Source: UBA7803 sp049454295
GTDB taxonomy: Bacteria; Pseudomonadota; Gammaproteobacteria; Pseudomonadales; Azotimanducaceae
DNA length: 11,603 bases
Assembly (NCBI GenBank): GCA_049454295.1
Contig: JBMTYG010000103.1
Span: 1-11,603 of the forward strand
Direction of reading: 5' to 3'
Below are positions 1 through 7,392 of the stretch, one piece after another. The translations under genes and the position numbers were made by a program. The notes beneath the pieces were generated by a model. The model worked only from the letters and a program-made list of their open reading frames with translations, was not told the origin of the DNA and searched no databases. How positions within the stretch are numbered: the first letter of the stretch is position 1; every line of letters begins with the position of its first letter.

Positions 1-378
1 ACCATCGACAGCTCACTATCGTTTGCGTCCAACGGTTATAAAACGCTTTTCTCAGTGGTGACCTTCGGTCCCGTTGTAAACACCTCGCCGGACTTTGGGT
101 CCGGCAGCTATATGGGCTTCGTCTTCGGTAGCGGATCCAACTTCAACTACGGGTGGATAGAGGTCACCTGGAGCGGCAGCACGAATACCTTTGAGATTCT
201 TGCCGCTGCCTACGAAAGCCAGGCTAACACCGCGATTCTCGCGGGCGATGTCGGCAGCGTCAGCGCGCCGGCACCGTCACCCGCATCGCTCCTGGCGCTC
301 ATCGCCGGCGGAGCCGCGCTGCGGCAATGGCGGCAGCGCCGACGATCTAAACAACCGGTGGCAGCAGCTTGTACATGA
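1..378 (+). CDS. Secreted protein with PEP-CTERM-like C-terminal sorting tail (5' end outside window)
   Basis: The reading frame is open from base 1, so only the last 125 residues are present. The visible part is rich in Gly, Ser, Asn and aromatic residues, with a stretch like NYGWIEVTW followed by AYESQANTAILAGD (about residues 50-83). That pattern is common just before the anchor in PEP-CTERM exoproteins. It ends with APAPSPAS (residues 89-96), a hydrophobic helix (LLALIAGGAAL) and a basic cluster (RQWRQRRR). This matches the three-part plan of PEP-CTERM tails recognised by exosortase/archaeosortase-type enzymes, although the canonical PEP triplet is replaced by PSP. By inference it is exported and attached to, or released at, the cell surface. 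Oddity: about 10 residues follow the Arg cluster, and the last 32 bases overlap the 3' end of the opposing RND permease gene. The ligand or enzymatic role of the rest of the protein is unknown. Confidence 0.7.
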   Translation, partial: TIDSSLSFASNGYKTLFSVVTFGPVVNTSPDFGSGSYMGFVFGSGSNFNYGWIEVTWSGSTNTFEILAAAYESQANTAILAGDVGSVSAPAPSPASLLALIAGGAALRQWRQRRRSKQPVAAACT

Positions 379-3300
379 GCGGTGTTACAACACGCGCAAG
401 CACCGTCGAGCTGACAAGACCGCCGATCAGCACGATCGCCAGCGGGGAATACAGCGCGGACCCGCCCACCGCCAGCGGCATCAAGCCGCCAATCGCTGTG
501 ACCGACGTCAGGACAACGGGCAGGAACCGAAGCTCGCCTGCCCGGGCGATCGCTTCATCGAGGGCAACGCCCTCCCGACGCAGCTCGTTGGTGAAATCAA
601 CGAGCAAAATGCTGTTCTTGATTTCAATGCCCACCAGCGCGATGAATCCGATGATCGCCATGAAGCTGAGCGGATAACCCGTGACGTAGAGCCCGATGAG
701 CGCACCCAAAATACCGAAAGGCACGACGCCCACCACGATCAGCGTGCTTCTGAAACTCCCAAACTCAAGCACGAGTACAGCGACGATACTGAACACCGCG
801 ATCAGCACCGCCGTTCCCAGTCCGCTCAAACTGCTCGCGGTTGCCTCGGCCTCACCGCCCGCTTCTATTCGATAACCCGATGGCAAGTCATACCCCTCAA
901 GAGCGCGATAAACCGCGGCAGAGACGTCGCCCGTCACATAGCCATCTTTTACCTCTCCCGTGACCATGACCATCCGTTCGCGGTTGAAGCGCTCGATCTG
1001 GCTCGGACCACTCACCAGCCTTGGCTCAGCGAGCTGACGGAAAGGTATGGTCGCGCCGGTCGTCCGACTGATGAAATGAACGTGATCGAGCACATCAAGC
1101 GTTGGGTGTAGTCCTGACGGCAGCCGCAGTTGAACCGCGTAATCATCACCACGCTCGTCGCGCAGCCGACTGCTCGGAAGCCCGGCGCTCGCAAGACGCA
1201 TCGCCCGATCGAGATCGGCACTCGCAACCCCAAGGAGCCCTGCCTCGAGCGCATCGAATCCGAGATCAAGATCGATACGCGGCAGCCGCAGCGGATTGTC
1301 CACGTCACGCACACCCGGGATTTCTGCAAGCGTGGTTTCGATCTCGCGCGCCAGGACCGCCAGAGTCGCGAGATCTGGTCCCAACACGCGCACCGCGATG
1401 GGCGCATCAAGCGGCGGACCATTCTGAAATTGCCCAACGGTGATGCGCGCGTCGGGATAGGCGTATAAGCGCTGACGCAGAGCATCGAGTAGTCGCTCCG
1501 ATTGCCTACCCTCCCAGCGCTCGAGCATCACAAAGATATCGGCGATGGTGGATCGGGTCTCCTGTTGAAACTCGTTGTAGTAAATCAGCGGATTGCCGCG
1601 CCCCAGATTTGCCATGTACTGCGTCACGCCGGGCGTTTCGTCCAACACCCGTTCGACAAACTCCAGCGCCTTGTTCGTGGCTGGCAATGACGATCCCTCG
1701 GCCGCATCAATCCGAATCAGAAACTGCGGCTTATCAGCGGCTGGAAAGAGCGAAAACCCCAGCGCAGGCACAAGCGCCAGGGAGGCGATAAAGAGGGCTG
1801 TACAGAGCCCAAGCGCGAGCAAAGGCGACCTGAGCGCAACCCGCAAAACCGGCGCATAGGTTCGCCGAATGACGCTCTGCAAGCCCCGTAACAAACGATT
1901 TCCTTCCGCATGCGGGTCGCGCGGCAACCAGCGGCTCGCGAGGAAGGGCACCACGGTAAAGGCCACAAGAAGCGACGCGGTGACCGTCGCTACCACTGCG
2001 AGGGGCAACCCGCGGGTGAATTTGCCCGCGCCTTCCGGCAGGTTGAGTAACGGCAGAAATCCGAGGATCAACACCGCGGTCGTGCCGAGAACAGCCAACG
2101 AAATCTGACGCGTGCCATTGATCGCCGCGCGGATTCGATCACCCCGTTCGCGCAGATGTCGCGAAATGTTTTCCACCACCACAATCGCGTCGTCGACAAG
2201 CAACCCCAACGCGACCACAAATCCAGCGATGGACAGCTGGTTAAGGGAGAACCCCAGAAACCAGAGCGCGGCGACACCGAGCGCAAGCGACAGCGGAATC
2301 GCCACCATCACAATGCCCGCAGCACGTACACCGAGCGGCAGCAGCGTGATCGATACCAACGCAAGCGCGATGCAGAAGTCGATCCCGAGCCGCGTCAATC
2401 GGTCGGCCACGTTATCTGCCTGTCTGAATCCCACTTCCAGCCGCACGCCCGGCGGCAGGCGGTGGCGAAAGGCTTCGAGCCGCTGATCAAGCCCCGCCTG
2501 CACAGCGAAGATACTGAAACCGTCCTTCATGTTCGCCGTCACGAAGGCGGCGCGGGTGCCGTTGTAGCGCGCAAGATAGGTCGGCTCCTCAACAGACCAG
2601 CGCACGTCCGCAATGTCACGCACCAGCACAGCTCTGCCGTCGCGCGTGGCGACCACTGTGTTGGCCACGTCTTCAACGCGATCGTAGTGACCCGTGCCTT
2701 TCAGGTTATAGCGGCGCTCACCGACGTCGACGGCACCCGCGGACACGCTCGAGCCTTCGGCTGCAATCGCCTGATCCAGTGTTGCAACGTCGATGCTAAA
2801 CGCGGCCATGCGCGGTAGATCGAGCGTGACGCGTACTTCTGGGGCGGGAAATCCCCAGGATTCGGCGCGACGAATACCGGGCACCGCCTCTAGCGATTCT
2901 TCGAGATCCTCCGCCAGGTTCTTTAGCCGTCGCGCATCCAACGTGGGAGCAACCAGCGCGACTTGCAGGATGTTCACGAGCCCCGGGTTCGCTTTTCTAA
3001 ACCTGATTTCGCGCACGCCGGAGGGAAGTTCGCCGCGCAGCGCATTAACCTCGCGCACCACTTCGTCGTACTTGTCGTCGGGGTCAACGTCCCATTCGAA
3101 TTCAACCTCAATGATGCCCAATCCGTTCTCACTCGTAGAACGCAATTCGCCCACGTCCTCGAGTTCGGCAATGACATCTTCGAGCGGATCGATGGCAAGA
3201 CGCTCAACGTCTGCCGGATCGGCACCAGGATAGGAGACGATCACCGTGGTGACCGGAATCGGAAAGGTTGGATCTTCCTGTCGCGGTATCGACAAGGTGG

Positions 3301-3382
3301 CAAATACACCAAGCGCCGCGAGGAACAGGAGCACGACGCTGGTGAATTGCCAGCGCGCAATTGCGAACGACCAGATACTCAC
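347..3382 (-). CDS. RND-family multidrug efflux permease (AcrB/MexB-like inner-membrane pump)
   Basis: This 1011-residue protein has the normal RND length and layout: an N-terminal TM helix (about 12-32), a large periplasmic loop, TM helices 2-6 (about 335-485), a long amphipathic segment, TM7 (about 520-545), a second periplasmic loop, and TM8-12 (about 853-1008). The proton-relay pair is present in TM4 as D397-D398 in GLLVDDAIVVVENI. The TM10 lysine is K922 in GIEIKNSILLVDF. The DD pair with a multidrug-type context favours the HAE-1/hydrophobe branch over heavy-metal CzcA pumps. It would work as a proton-driven trimer exporting amphiphilic compounds with the adaptor encoded just upstream. 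The start is GTG at 3380-3382, sharing GTGA with the adaptor's stop codon, so translation is probably coupled. No outer-membrane TolC-type gene follows; the next gene is convergent and unrelated. Substrate unknown. Confidence 0.93.
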   Translation of the reverse strand: MSIWSFAIARWQFTSVVLLFLAALGVFATLSIPRQEDPTFPIPVTTVIVSYPGADPADVERLAIDPLEDVIAELEDVGELRSTSENGLGIIEVEFEWDVDPDDKYDEVVREVNALRGELPSGVREIRFRKANPGLVNILQVALVAPTLDARRLKNLAEDLEESLEAVPGIRRAESWGFPAPEVRVTLDLPRMAAFSIDVATLDQAIAAEGSSVSAGAVDVGERRYNLKGTGHYDRVEDVANTVVATRDGRAVLVRDIADVRWSVEEPTYLARYNGTRAAFVTANMKDGFSIFAVQAGLDQRLEAFRHRLPPGVRLEVGFRQADNVADRLTRLGIDFCIALALVSITLLPLGVRAAGIVMVAIPLSLALGVAALWFLGFSLNQLSIAGFVVALGLLVDDAIVVVENISRHLRERGDRIRAAINGTRQISLAVLGTTAVLILGFLPLLNLPEGAGKFTRGLPLAVVATVTASLLVAFTVVPFLASRWLPRDPHAEGNRLLRGLQSVIRRTYAPVLRVALRSPLLALGLCTALFIASLALVPALGFSLFPAADKPQFLIRIDAAEGSSLPATNKALEFVERVLDETPGVTQYMANLGRGNPLIYYNEFQQETRSTIADIFVMLERWEGRQSERLLDALRQRLYAYPDARITVGQFQNGPPLDAPIAVRVLGPDLATLAVLAREIETTLAEIPGVRDVDNPLRLPRIDLDLGFDALEAGLLGVASADLDRAMRLASAGLPSSRLRDERGDDYAVQLRLPSGLHPTLDVLDHVHFISRTTGATIPFRQLAEPRLVSGPSQIERFNRERMVMVTGEVKDGYVTGDVSAAVYRALEGYDLPSGYRIEAGGEAEATASSLSGLGTAVLIAVFSIVAVLVLEFGSFRSTLIVVGVVPFGILGALIGLYVTGYPLSFMAIIGFIALVGIEIKNSILLVDFTNELRREGVALDEAIARAGELRFLPVVLTSVTAIGGLMPLAVGGSALYSPLAIVLIGGLVSSTVLARVVTPLMYKLLPPVV

Positions 3383-4437
3383 TCTTCTGCGCCAACGACC
3401 GCAGTCACCGGCTCACCGTCGGCGAGATAGGGAGCGCCCGCAATCACCACCGCATCTGTCGAGCGGAGACCTCCCACGACGCGGACGTGTTCAACTCCAA
3501 CGTCACCCAGACTGATTTCCGTTTGTACGGCTACTCCATCACGAACGACAAAGATTTGACCTCGCCCCTGATCTACCGCCACAAGGGCAGCGGTCGGAAT
3601 GGCAAGCCCCGAGTCCTGCGAACTATCAATCCGAGCCGACGCCACAAGCCCCGAGCGCAGGCGTTCAATCTCGTTCGACGGGGGGAGTTCAAGCACGAGT
3701 TCAATTGCGATACCGCCACTCGCAAGATCAGCCTCGCCACCCACACGGTCGACTCGCGCCGGCCATTCCGCACCCCCGAGAGCATCAATGCGGACCGTCG
3801 CGCGATCATTGACCCGTAACCGGATACCGTCACGATCCGCCACGATCGTGTGCATACGCCAGCCGCCCCGCCCACCGCTGATCGCAAGGACCGGAGCGCC
3901 TGCCCCAACGACCTCACCGGGTTCTGCCAACCGCCGCAAAACAACGCCATCCGCCGGCGCGACGATTCGCGCGTTATCTGCGGCAAAGACCGCGCTGCGG
4001 CGAGCAGCCTCGGCCAATTGAAGGCGCGTGTCGGCATCATCGAGCACCTGGCGCGCCACCAGTTGTTTCGCAAGCAGCCCCGCGGCGCGATCGCGATCGC
4101 GCCGTGCCTGAATCTCCTGCTCTCGCGCCTGCGCGAGCGCCGCATCAAGCGCTGTTGGTGCCTGACTGGCTAGAACCTGTCCCTTGCTAACTCGATCACC
4201 GATGTCCACCAGAATTCGGTCGACAACCCCTCCGGCAAGAAAACCCAGGGTCGACTCTTCATCGCGCTCGAGACGACCCATGGCAGCGACCGGTAGAGAA
4301 CTCGAGGCCGCCACCGGCTCAGCGACCTGAACCAGCTTTTCAATCGGTGCTACCGCCTGCCCATCGCCGGACGGAGCCGAGCAGGCAGAGAGAGCGCCAC
4401 AGACCATCACGATGACAATCGATTTCGACGGGTGCAT
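3379..4437 (-). CDS. RND efflux periplasmic adaptor (membrane fusion lipoprotein, AcrA/HlyD-like)
   Basis: This 352-residue adaptor links an RND pump to an outer-membrane channel. The chosen ATG (4435-4437) gives a clean lipoprotein signal: basic start, hydrophobic core (IVIVMVCGA) and lipobox LSAC with the lipidated Cys at residue 19. A longer frame from 4473 would bury this signal and run through the operator, so it is rejected. Two half-lipoyl motifs flank a helical hairpin: GFLAGGVVDRILVDIGDRVSKG (about 65-86) and the APADGVVLRRLAEPGEVVGAG stretch (about 160-180), with an Ala/Arg/Gln-rich coiled coil (about 95-150) between them. Beta-barrel and membrane-proximal parts follow (about 190-350). 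It overlaps the permease gene by 4 bp, forming a two-gene operon. It is divergent from a TetR gene across a 61-bp gap containing a palindrome, so repression by that regulator is likely. No strong Shine-Dalgarno sequence precedes the start. Confidence 0.92.
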   Translation of the reverse strand: MHPSKSIVIVMVCGALSACSAPSGDGQAVAPIEKLVQVAEPVAASSSLPVAAMGRLERDEESTLGFLAGGVVDRILVDIGDRVSKGQVLASQAPTALDAALAQAREQEIQARRDRDRAAGLLAKQLVARQVLDDADTRLQLAEAARRSAVFAADNARIVAPADGVVLRRLAEPGEVVGAGAPVLAISGGRGGWRMHTIVADRDGIRLRVNDRATVRIDALGGAEWPARVDRVGGEADLASGGIAIELVLELPPSNEIERLRSGLVASARIDSSQDSGLAIPTAALVAVDQGRGQIFVVRDGVAVQTEISLGDVGVEHVRVVGGLRSTDAVVIAGAPYLADGEPVTAVVGAEE

Positions 4438-4440
4438 GAA

Positions 4441-4476
4441 GTATACGCCGTACACAATGTGCATAGTGTACACGCC
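4441..4476. promoter_or_regulatory. Candidate TetR operator between the divergent efflux and regulator genes
   Basis: The core is GTACAC-N10-GTGTAC at 4450-4471, a 22-bp near-palindrome. Its inner bases ATG (4457-4459) and CAT (4462-4464) also pair, so 9 of 11 positions are symmetric. A flanking 9-mer is repeated with one mismatch: GTATACGCC at 4441-4449 and GTACACGCC at 4468-4476. The dyad's length and its place between divergent tetR and efflux genes are typical of TetR-family operators. The site covers the predicted -10 of the adaptor promoter. Assignment to the neighbouring regulator is inference. Confidence 0.72.
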
Positions 4477-4495
4477 GCGATCGCGCTATAGTCAA
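4465..4495 (-). promoter_or_regulatory. Predicted promoter of the efflux operon
   Basis: Read on the - strand there is TTGACT at 4495-4490 (five of six matches to the sigma-70 -35 box) and TACACT at 4470-4465 as a -10 box. The 19-bp spacer is longer than the ideal 17. The -10 lies inside the right arm of the palindrome, so a bound repressor would block it. Transcription would begin near 4458, leaving a leader of about 20 bases before the adaptor ATG. Confidence 0.45.
4487..4492 (+). promoter_or_regulatory. Predicted -10 box of the tetR-family gene
   Basis: TATAGT at 4487-4492 is a good -10 match and ends 6 bases before the ATG at 4499. Initiation would fall at or next to the start codon, giving a leaderless or nearly leaderless transcript. 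No purine-rich ribosome site precedes the ATG. No convincing -35 is visible at 16-18 bp. The box overlaps the opposing -35 (4490-4495), so the two promoters would compete for polymerase. Confidence 0.4.
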
Positions 4496-4498
4496 CCC

Positions 4499-5110
4499 AT
4501 GTCAGACGATCTGCGAAAGCCCCACCACCCTTACCACCATGGCAACTTGCGGGAGACCGTCCTCGCGGTAGCGCGACGCGCAATCGATCAGGGGGCTTAC
4601 GAGACGCTCAGTCTGCGCGAGCTAGCGAAGCAGGCCGGGGTGAGTACCAACGCGCCGTACCGGCACTTTGCGTCAAAGAGCGAGATCCTGGCAGAAGTCG
4701 CAGCCTCGGGTTTTCGAGAACTGACGGCGCGATTTGACAACTTCCTTGAAGCCGATCCCAAGCAGCGTCTTATCGGGCTCTGCGACGTGTACACCGATTT
4801 CGCCGTCTCCTGCCCACACTTGTACCGTGTCATGTTCGGGTTGGAGCGGCCCGGCGTCTGGGCATTCACCGACTATCCGGCGTTAAAAACCGCGGCCAAT
4901 GACGGCTTCGATCGGCTATTGGCGGCGACGGCAGCCGCTTGTGCGCCAGCGCAGCTCGACTCTGTCGAGCTGTACAAGCGTGCCAACGCTATCTGGAGCG
5001 TGGTACACGGCTGGTCACGCCTGACCATCGACGGCATGCTCGCCTTTCAGCCCCACGGAGCACTGGCTCCAGCGTCCACCATCGCCGCGCCGATTATCAC
5101 CTCTTGGTGA
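4499..5110 (+). CDS. TetR/AcrR-family transcriptional repressor with WHG-type C-terminal domain
   Basis: The protein has 203 residues, a usual length for the family. The N-terminal domain begins with PYHHGNLRETVL (about 11-22) and carries the helix-turn-helix LSLRELAKQAGVSTNAPYRHF (about 38-58), the family signature. The C-terminal ligand domain contains AIWSVVHGWSRL (about 164-175), the W...HG feature of the WHG subgroup. The ATG at 4499 is chosen because homologues usually start shortly before the YHHG motif. The frame stays open upstream to 4412, but that part would cross the operator and encode nothing recognisable. By position it should repress the divergent adaptor-permease operon and its own gene, and release DNA when a hydrophobic pump substrate binds. 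Its stop codon directly touches that of the convergent SDR gene. The inducer cannot be predicted. Confidence 0.92.
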   Translation: MSDDLRKPHHPYHHGNLRETVLAVARRAIDQGAYETLSLRELAKQAGVSTNAPYRHFASKSEILAEVAASGFRELTARFDNFLEADPKQRLIGLCDVYTDFAVSCPHLYRVMFGLERPGVWAFTDYPALKTAANDGFDRLLAATAAACAPAQLDSVELYKRANAIWSVVHGWSRLTIDGMLAFQPHGALAPASTIAAPIITSW

Positions 5111-5114
5111 TCAC
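5096..5114. terminator. Small hairpin at the zero-gap convergent gene junction
   Basis: ATCACC (5096-5101), loop TCTT, GGTGAT (5106-5111) form a perfect 6-bp stem covering the end of the tetR-family gene. It merges with the 8-bp palindrome GTGATCAC (5107-5114), in which both opposing stop codons meet. There is no T-tract on either side, so it is at best a weak bidirectional terminator or just a by-product of the abutting stops. Confidence 0.25.
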
Positions 5115-6061
5115 GCCACGTCGAAAGATTCTCCCACCAACGTCTCGCTCAACGCCCACAGGGCTTCTGCCCGCCGCGCATCCAGCGCATACCCACGAAC
5201 ACCGGTCCGCGATTGAGGATCGTCCGTCAACTCGGCCACGTGGCAGTCCTCACAGTAGTGACCGCCCACCGCCTCTCTCGGCGCGACAACACCCGCCCAT
5301 ACCGACGTGGCAGCCCCTTGACCCGTGGTCTTGAAGGTAAACGCCGGCTGATCACCCGAAGGCATGATCTGTGCAAGCAGATCAGGCGTCATGTGGCGCC
5401 CCAGTTCGGTCTGAATAACCCCCGGATGTACAGCGGTCACTCGAGGCCCGCGTCCGCGCAGCCGAGCATCCAGCGCGACGGCATGCAGCACGTTCGCCGT
5501 TTTCGATCGACCATAGGCAATAAACGGGTGGTAGGCAGAACGCGCGAACCCGGGATCATCCAGGTCAACATCAGAAAACCGGTGCGCACCTGACGACAGC
5601 AAAACCACACGCGCATCATCAGCAAGTAGTCCACAGAGGCGATTGACGAAAGTGAAGTGACCGAGATGATTGGTACCGAATTGCGTTTCAAAACCGTCGG
5701 CGGTCACGCCTTGCGGACATGCCATGACACCTGCATTCGCAATGATGAGATCAATCGATCCAAGCTGCGCGCGAAGCCCTTCCGTTGCGCTGCGCACGCT
5801 CGCGAGATTTGCAAGATCAAGGGCAAAGAGATCGAACGACCCACCACCCGTCGCTGCGGCACGTACCGCTTGCGTAGCCCGATAGGCTTTGTCGAGGTCG
5901 CGCACACCGCCCAACACCCGCGCCCCGTGACTAACGAGCGCACGTGCGGTTTCGATTCCAAGACCCGCCGACGTGCCTGTCACAACGACGGTCTTGCCTA
6001 CCAGATTGATGCCGCCCAACACATCGTCAGTAGACGACGCTGCCCCGAACTCCTTGCTCAT
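5111..6061 (-). CDS. SDR-family oxidoreductase, retinol-dehydrogenase/WWOX-like subgroup
   Basis: This 316-residue Rossmann-fold reductase would use NAD(P)(H) on an alcohol or carbonyl substrate in the cytoplasm. The cofactor motif is T28-G-T-S-A-G-L-G35, with NAG at 109-111, structural Asn 131, and the active site S156/S157, Y183 and K187 (YGRSK). An Arg at 54 after the second strand suggests NADP(H) preference. An approximately 20-residue N-terminal extension and a C-terminal part with GGHYCEDCHVAEL (about 275-290) match the longer retinol-dehydrogenase-like SDRs rather than 250-residue classical ones. The ATG at 6059-6061 has GGAG six bases upstream; the longer frame to 6175 intrudes into the previous gene and is rejected. 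It is the last gene of the - strand cluster, 34 bp after another SDR. Its stop abuts the regulator's stop. Substrate unknown. Confidence 0.9.
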   Translation of the reverse strand: MSKEFGAASSTDDVLGGINLVGKTVVVTGTSAGLGIETARALVSHGARVLGGVRDLDKAYRATQAVRAAATGGGSFDLFALDLANLASVRSATEGLRAQLGSIDLIIANAGVMACPQGVTADGFETQFGTNHLGHFTFVNRLCGLLADDARVVLLSSGAHRFSDVDLDDPGFARSAYHPFIAYGRSKTANVLHAVALDARLRGRGPRVTAVHPGVIQTELGRHMTPDLLAQIMPSGDQPAFTFKTTGQGAATSVWAGVVAPREAVGGHYCEDCHVAELTDDPQSRTGVRGYALDARRAEALWALSETLVGESFDVA

Positions 6062-6095
6062 AGTTATCTCCGAATCGTCTTGAACTTTGCGCCGA

Positions 6096-6869
6096 TCAGC
6101 GCGGCCGTGCGCCGCCACCCACGCGAATGATTTCGCCACTGACCCAGCTCGCCGCATCAGACGCCAGGTAGACACAGGCCGCTGCTATGTCCTCTGGTGT
6201 ACCGAGCCGTCCGAGCGGAATCTTCCATTCAGCCAGAATCTCGTCGAGCTGATCCTCGGTCTTGCCCAGCGCCTTCAACATGACCTCGGTCGGAATAGCG
6301 CCGGGCGCTACCGCGTTCACCCGTATCTGCGGCGCAAATTCCGCCGCCAGCGTCCAGGTGAGCGAATTAGTGCCGGCTTTGGCTGCGCCGTAATGCGCGC
6401 TGCCGGGTACAGGCCCCGTGCCTGCTCCGGAGGTGATGTTGATGATGCTCCCTGCGGTCATATGGCGCGCAGCTGTGATCGAGCCGGTGTAAATCGAGGT
6501 CAGGTTGAGCGCAATCGTGCGGTCCCACTCTTCACGCGGTAAATCCTTTAGCGGCATGCGCATGGGCGATCCACCCGCGTTATTCACCCAGATCGTGAGC
6601 TTGCCGAAGGTATTGACCGCCGCACGCGCCAGCGCGTCGAGCGCCTTGTCGTCAGTGACATCCGTGGTCACGGCAATCGCCTGGCCGCCCGACGCTCGTA
6701 TCTGTTCCGCGACGACCTCAATTTCCTGGGTGCGCCGCGCGGCTACCACCACGCTTGCGCCACACTCAGCAAATGCGCGCGCAATACCCGCGCCGATTCC
6801 CCTTCCCGCACCCGTGACCACGGCCACGTGACCAACCAGACTGAAACGATCCTTGACCGGCGTCGACAT
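6096..6869 (-). CDS. Classical SDR-family NAD(P)-dependent dehydrogenase
   Basis: This protein has 257 residues, the standard length for classical SDRs. It has the T19-G-A-G-R-G-I-G26 cofactor motif, NNAG at 96-99, Asn 122, and the catalytic S147, Y160 and K164 (YGAAK). PG occurs at 189-190, followed by the usual C-terminal SWVSGEIIRVGGG. R45-R46 after the second strand suggest NADP(H). It resembles the FabG, glucose-dehydrogenase and 7-alpha-hydroxysteroid-dehydrogenase group, which reduces or oxidises many carbonyl compounds, so the exact reaction cannot be named. The loop before strand 5 (ARHMTAGSIINI) looks a few residues shorter than usual. The ATG at 6867-6869 is preceded by AGAGGGGG at good spacing. 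It lies 64 bp after the VOC-protein gene and 34 bp before the next SDR gene, within one - strand cluster. Confidence 0.92.
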   Translation of the reverse strand: MSTPVKDRFSLVGHVAVVTGAGRGIGAGIARAFAECGASVVVAARRTQEIEVVAEQIRASGGQAIAVTTDVTDDKALDALARAAVNTFGKLTIWVNNAGGSPMRMPLKDLPREEWDRTIALNLTSIYTGSITAARHMTAGSIINITSGAGTGPVPGSAHYGAAKAGTNSLTWTLAAEFAPQIRVNAVAPGAIPTEVMLKALGKTEDQLDEILAEWKIPLGRLGTPEDIAAACVYLASDAASWVSGEIIRVGGGARPR

Positions 6870-6933
6870 CCCAGTTCCCCCTCTTTGAAGACACTCCGCC
6901 CATTACCTGCGGGCGTGATGCAACCACTCCCCG

Positions 6934-7392
6934 TCACTCGCTGCCGCTGATTTCTGCCGGGATGACCATGGGCGATCCCGGCGGAGGTCGCAAATAGGCA
7001 AACGGACGGGAGGGCGTAACGAGCCCTCCGAGCCACCAGGTCCAACCTGCGGCAAGCGCCTGCGCGAGCGCCGTGTCGTAGCTCGCCGGACGGTAACCGA
7101 AATGCTGCAACCCGCCTTGCGGATGCACATCCAGAAACTCCCGATACATGGAGGGCGTTCGATCGCGCGGCGCAATCAGTTCAATCTGCACCGCGCCGCT
7201 CCACGCGAGCGCGACGTCGATCGGAATCTCCACAATCTCGTCGCCGTAGCGCCATTCGAGCACGGGATAGTCACGCAACACCTGCCACTCGGTTAACCCC
7301 GCGAGGCTCCAGGCCTTCATGCCCTCGTCGATAGAGGGAACCACGTGTCCCAACTGAAACAGCTCGCCGAACAAGGCGCTCAAGGGCGTCAA
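6934..7392 (-). CDS. VOC-superfamily (glyoxalase/bleomycin-resistance fold) metalloprotein
   Basis: This is a 152-residue protein with the paired beta-alpha-beta-beta-beta modules of the vicinal oxygen chelate fold. The first module starts at LFQLGHVVPSIDEGMKAW (about 11-28). The second starts at GGLQHFGYRPASYDTAL (about 93-109). Likely metal ligands are H16, E71 (QIELI), H97 and E147, the His/Glu/His/Glu set of glyoxalase I and methylmalonyl-CoA epimerase. The family includes isomerases, dioxygenases and lyases, so the reaction is open. The start is inferred as TTG at 7390-7392, sharing TTGA with the stop of the ferritin-like gene. The frame extends to 7506, but that piece overlaps the upstream gene and has no domain sequence. 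There are no cysteines, which argues against the VOC-fold C-As lyase ArsI despite the ACR3 gene nearby. Confidence 0.82.
   Translation of the reverse strand: MTPLSALFGELFQLGHVVPSIDEGMKAWSLAGLTEWQVLRDYPVLEWRYGDEIVEIPIDVALAWSGAVQIELIAPRDRTPSMYREFLDVHPQGGLQHFGYRPASYDTALAQALAAGWTWWLGGLVTPSRPFAYLRPPPGSPMVIPAEISGSE

Noticed and set aside
191..1111. A 306-codon open frame on the + strand
   Set aside because: It lies antisense to the RND permease and overlaps the exoprotein frame. The composition is low-complexity and basic, with no motif.
2156..2818. A 220-codon open frame on the + strand
   Set aside because: It is antisense to the middle of the RND permease gene, with His/Arg-rich sequence and no domain.
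4083..4104. Tandem GCGATCGC palindromes
   Set aside because: They lie within the adaptor coding sequence in the Arg/Ala/Asp-rich coiled coil and are explained by codon use; single copies occur elsewhere in the window.
4412..4498. N-terminal extension of the TetR-family protein
   Set aside because: It would translate the operator and the start of the divergent adaptor gene. The family N-terminus begins at the ATG at 4499.
6062..6175. N-terminal extension of the retinol-dehydrogenase-like SDR
   Set aside because: It would overlap the end of the upstream SDR gene. A good GGAG site precedes the ATG at 6061, and the extension has no family match.
6897..6915. Hairpin CGCCC-N9-GGGCG as a terminator between the VOC and SDR genes
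   Set aside because: The stem is only 5 bp with a 9-base loop and no T-tract, inside what looks like a continuous transcript.
6934..7392. VOC protein as the C-As lyase ArsI, given the nearby ACR3 gene
   Set aside because: ArsI needs cysteines to bind trivalent organoarsenic. This protein has none from the inferred start, so the assignment is not supported.
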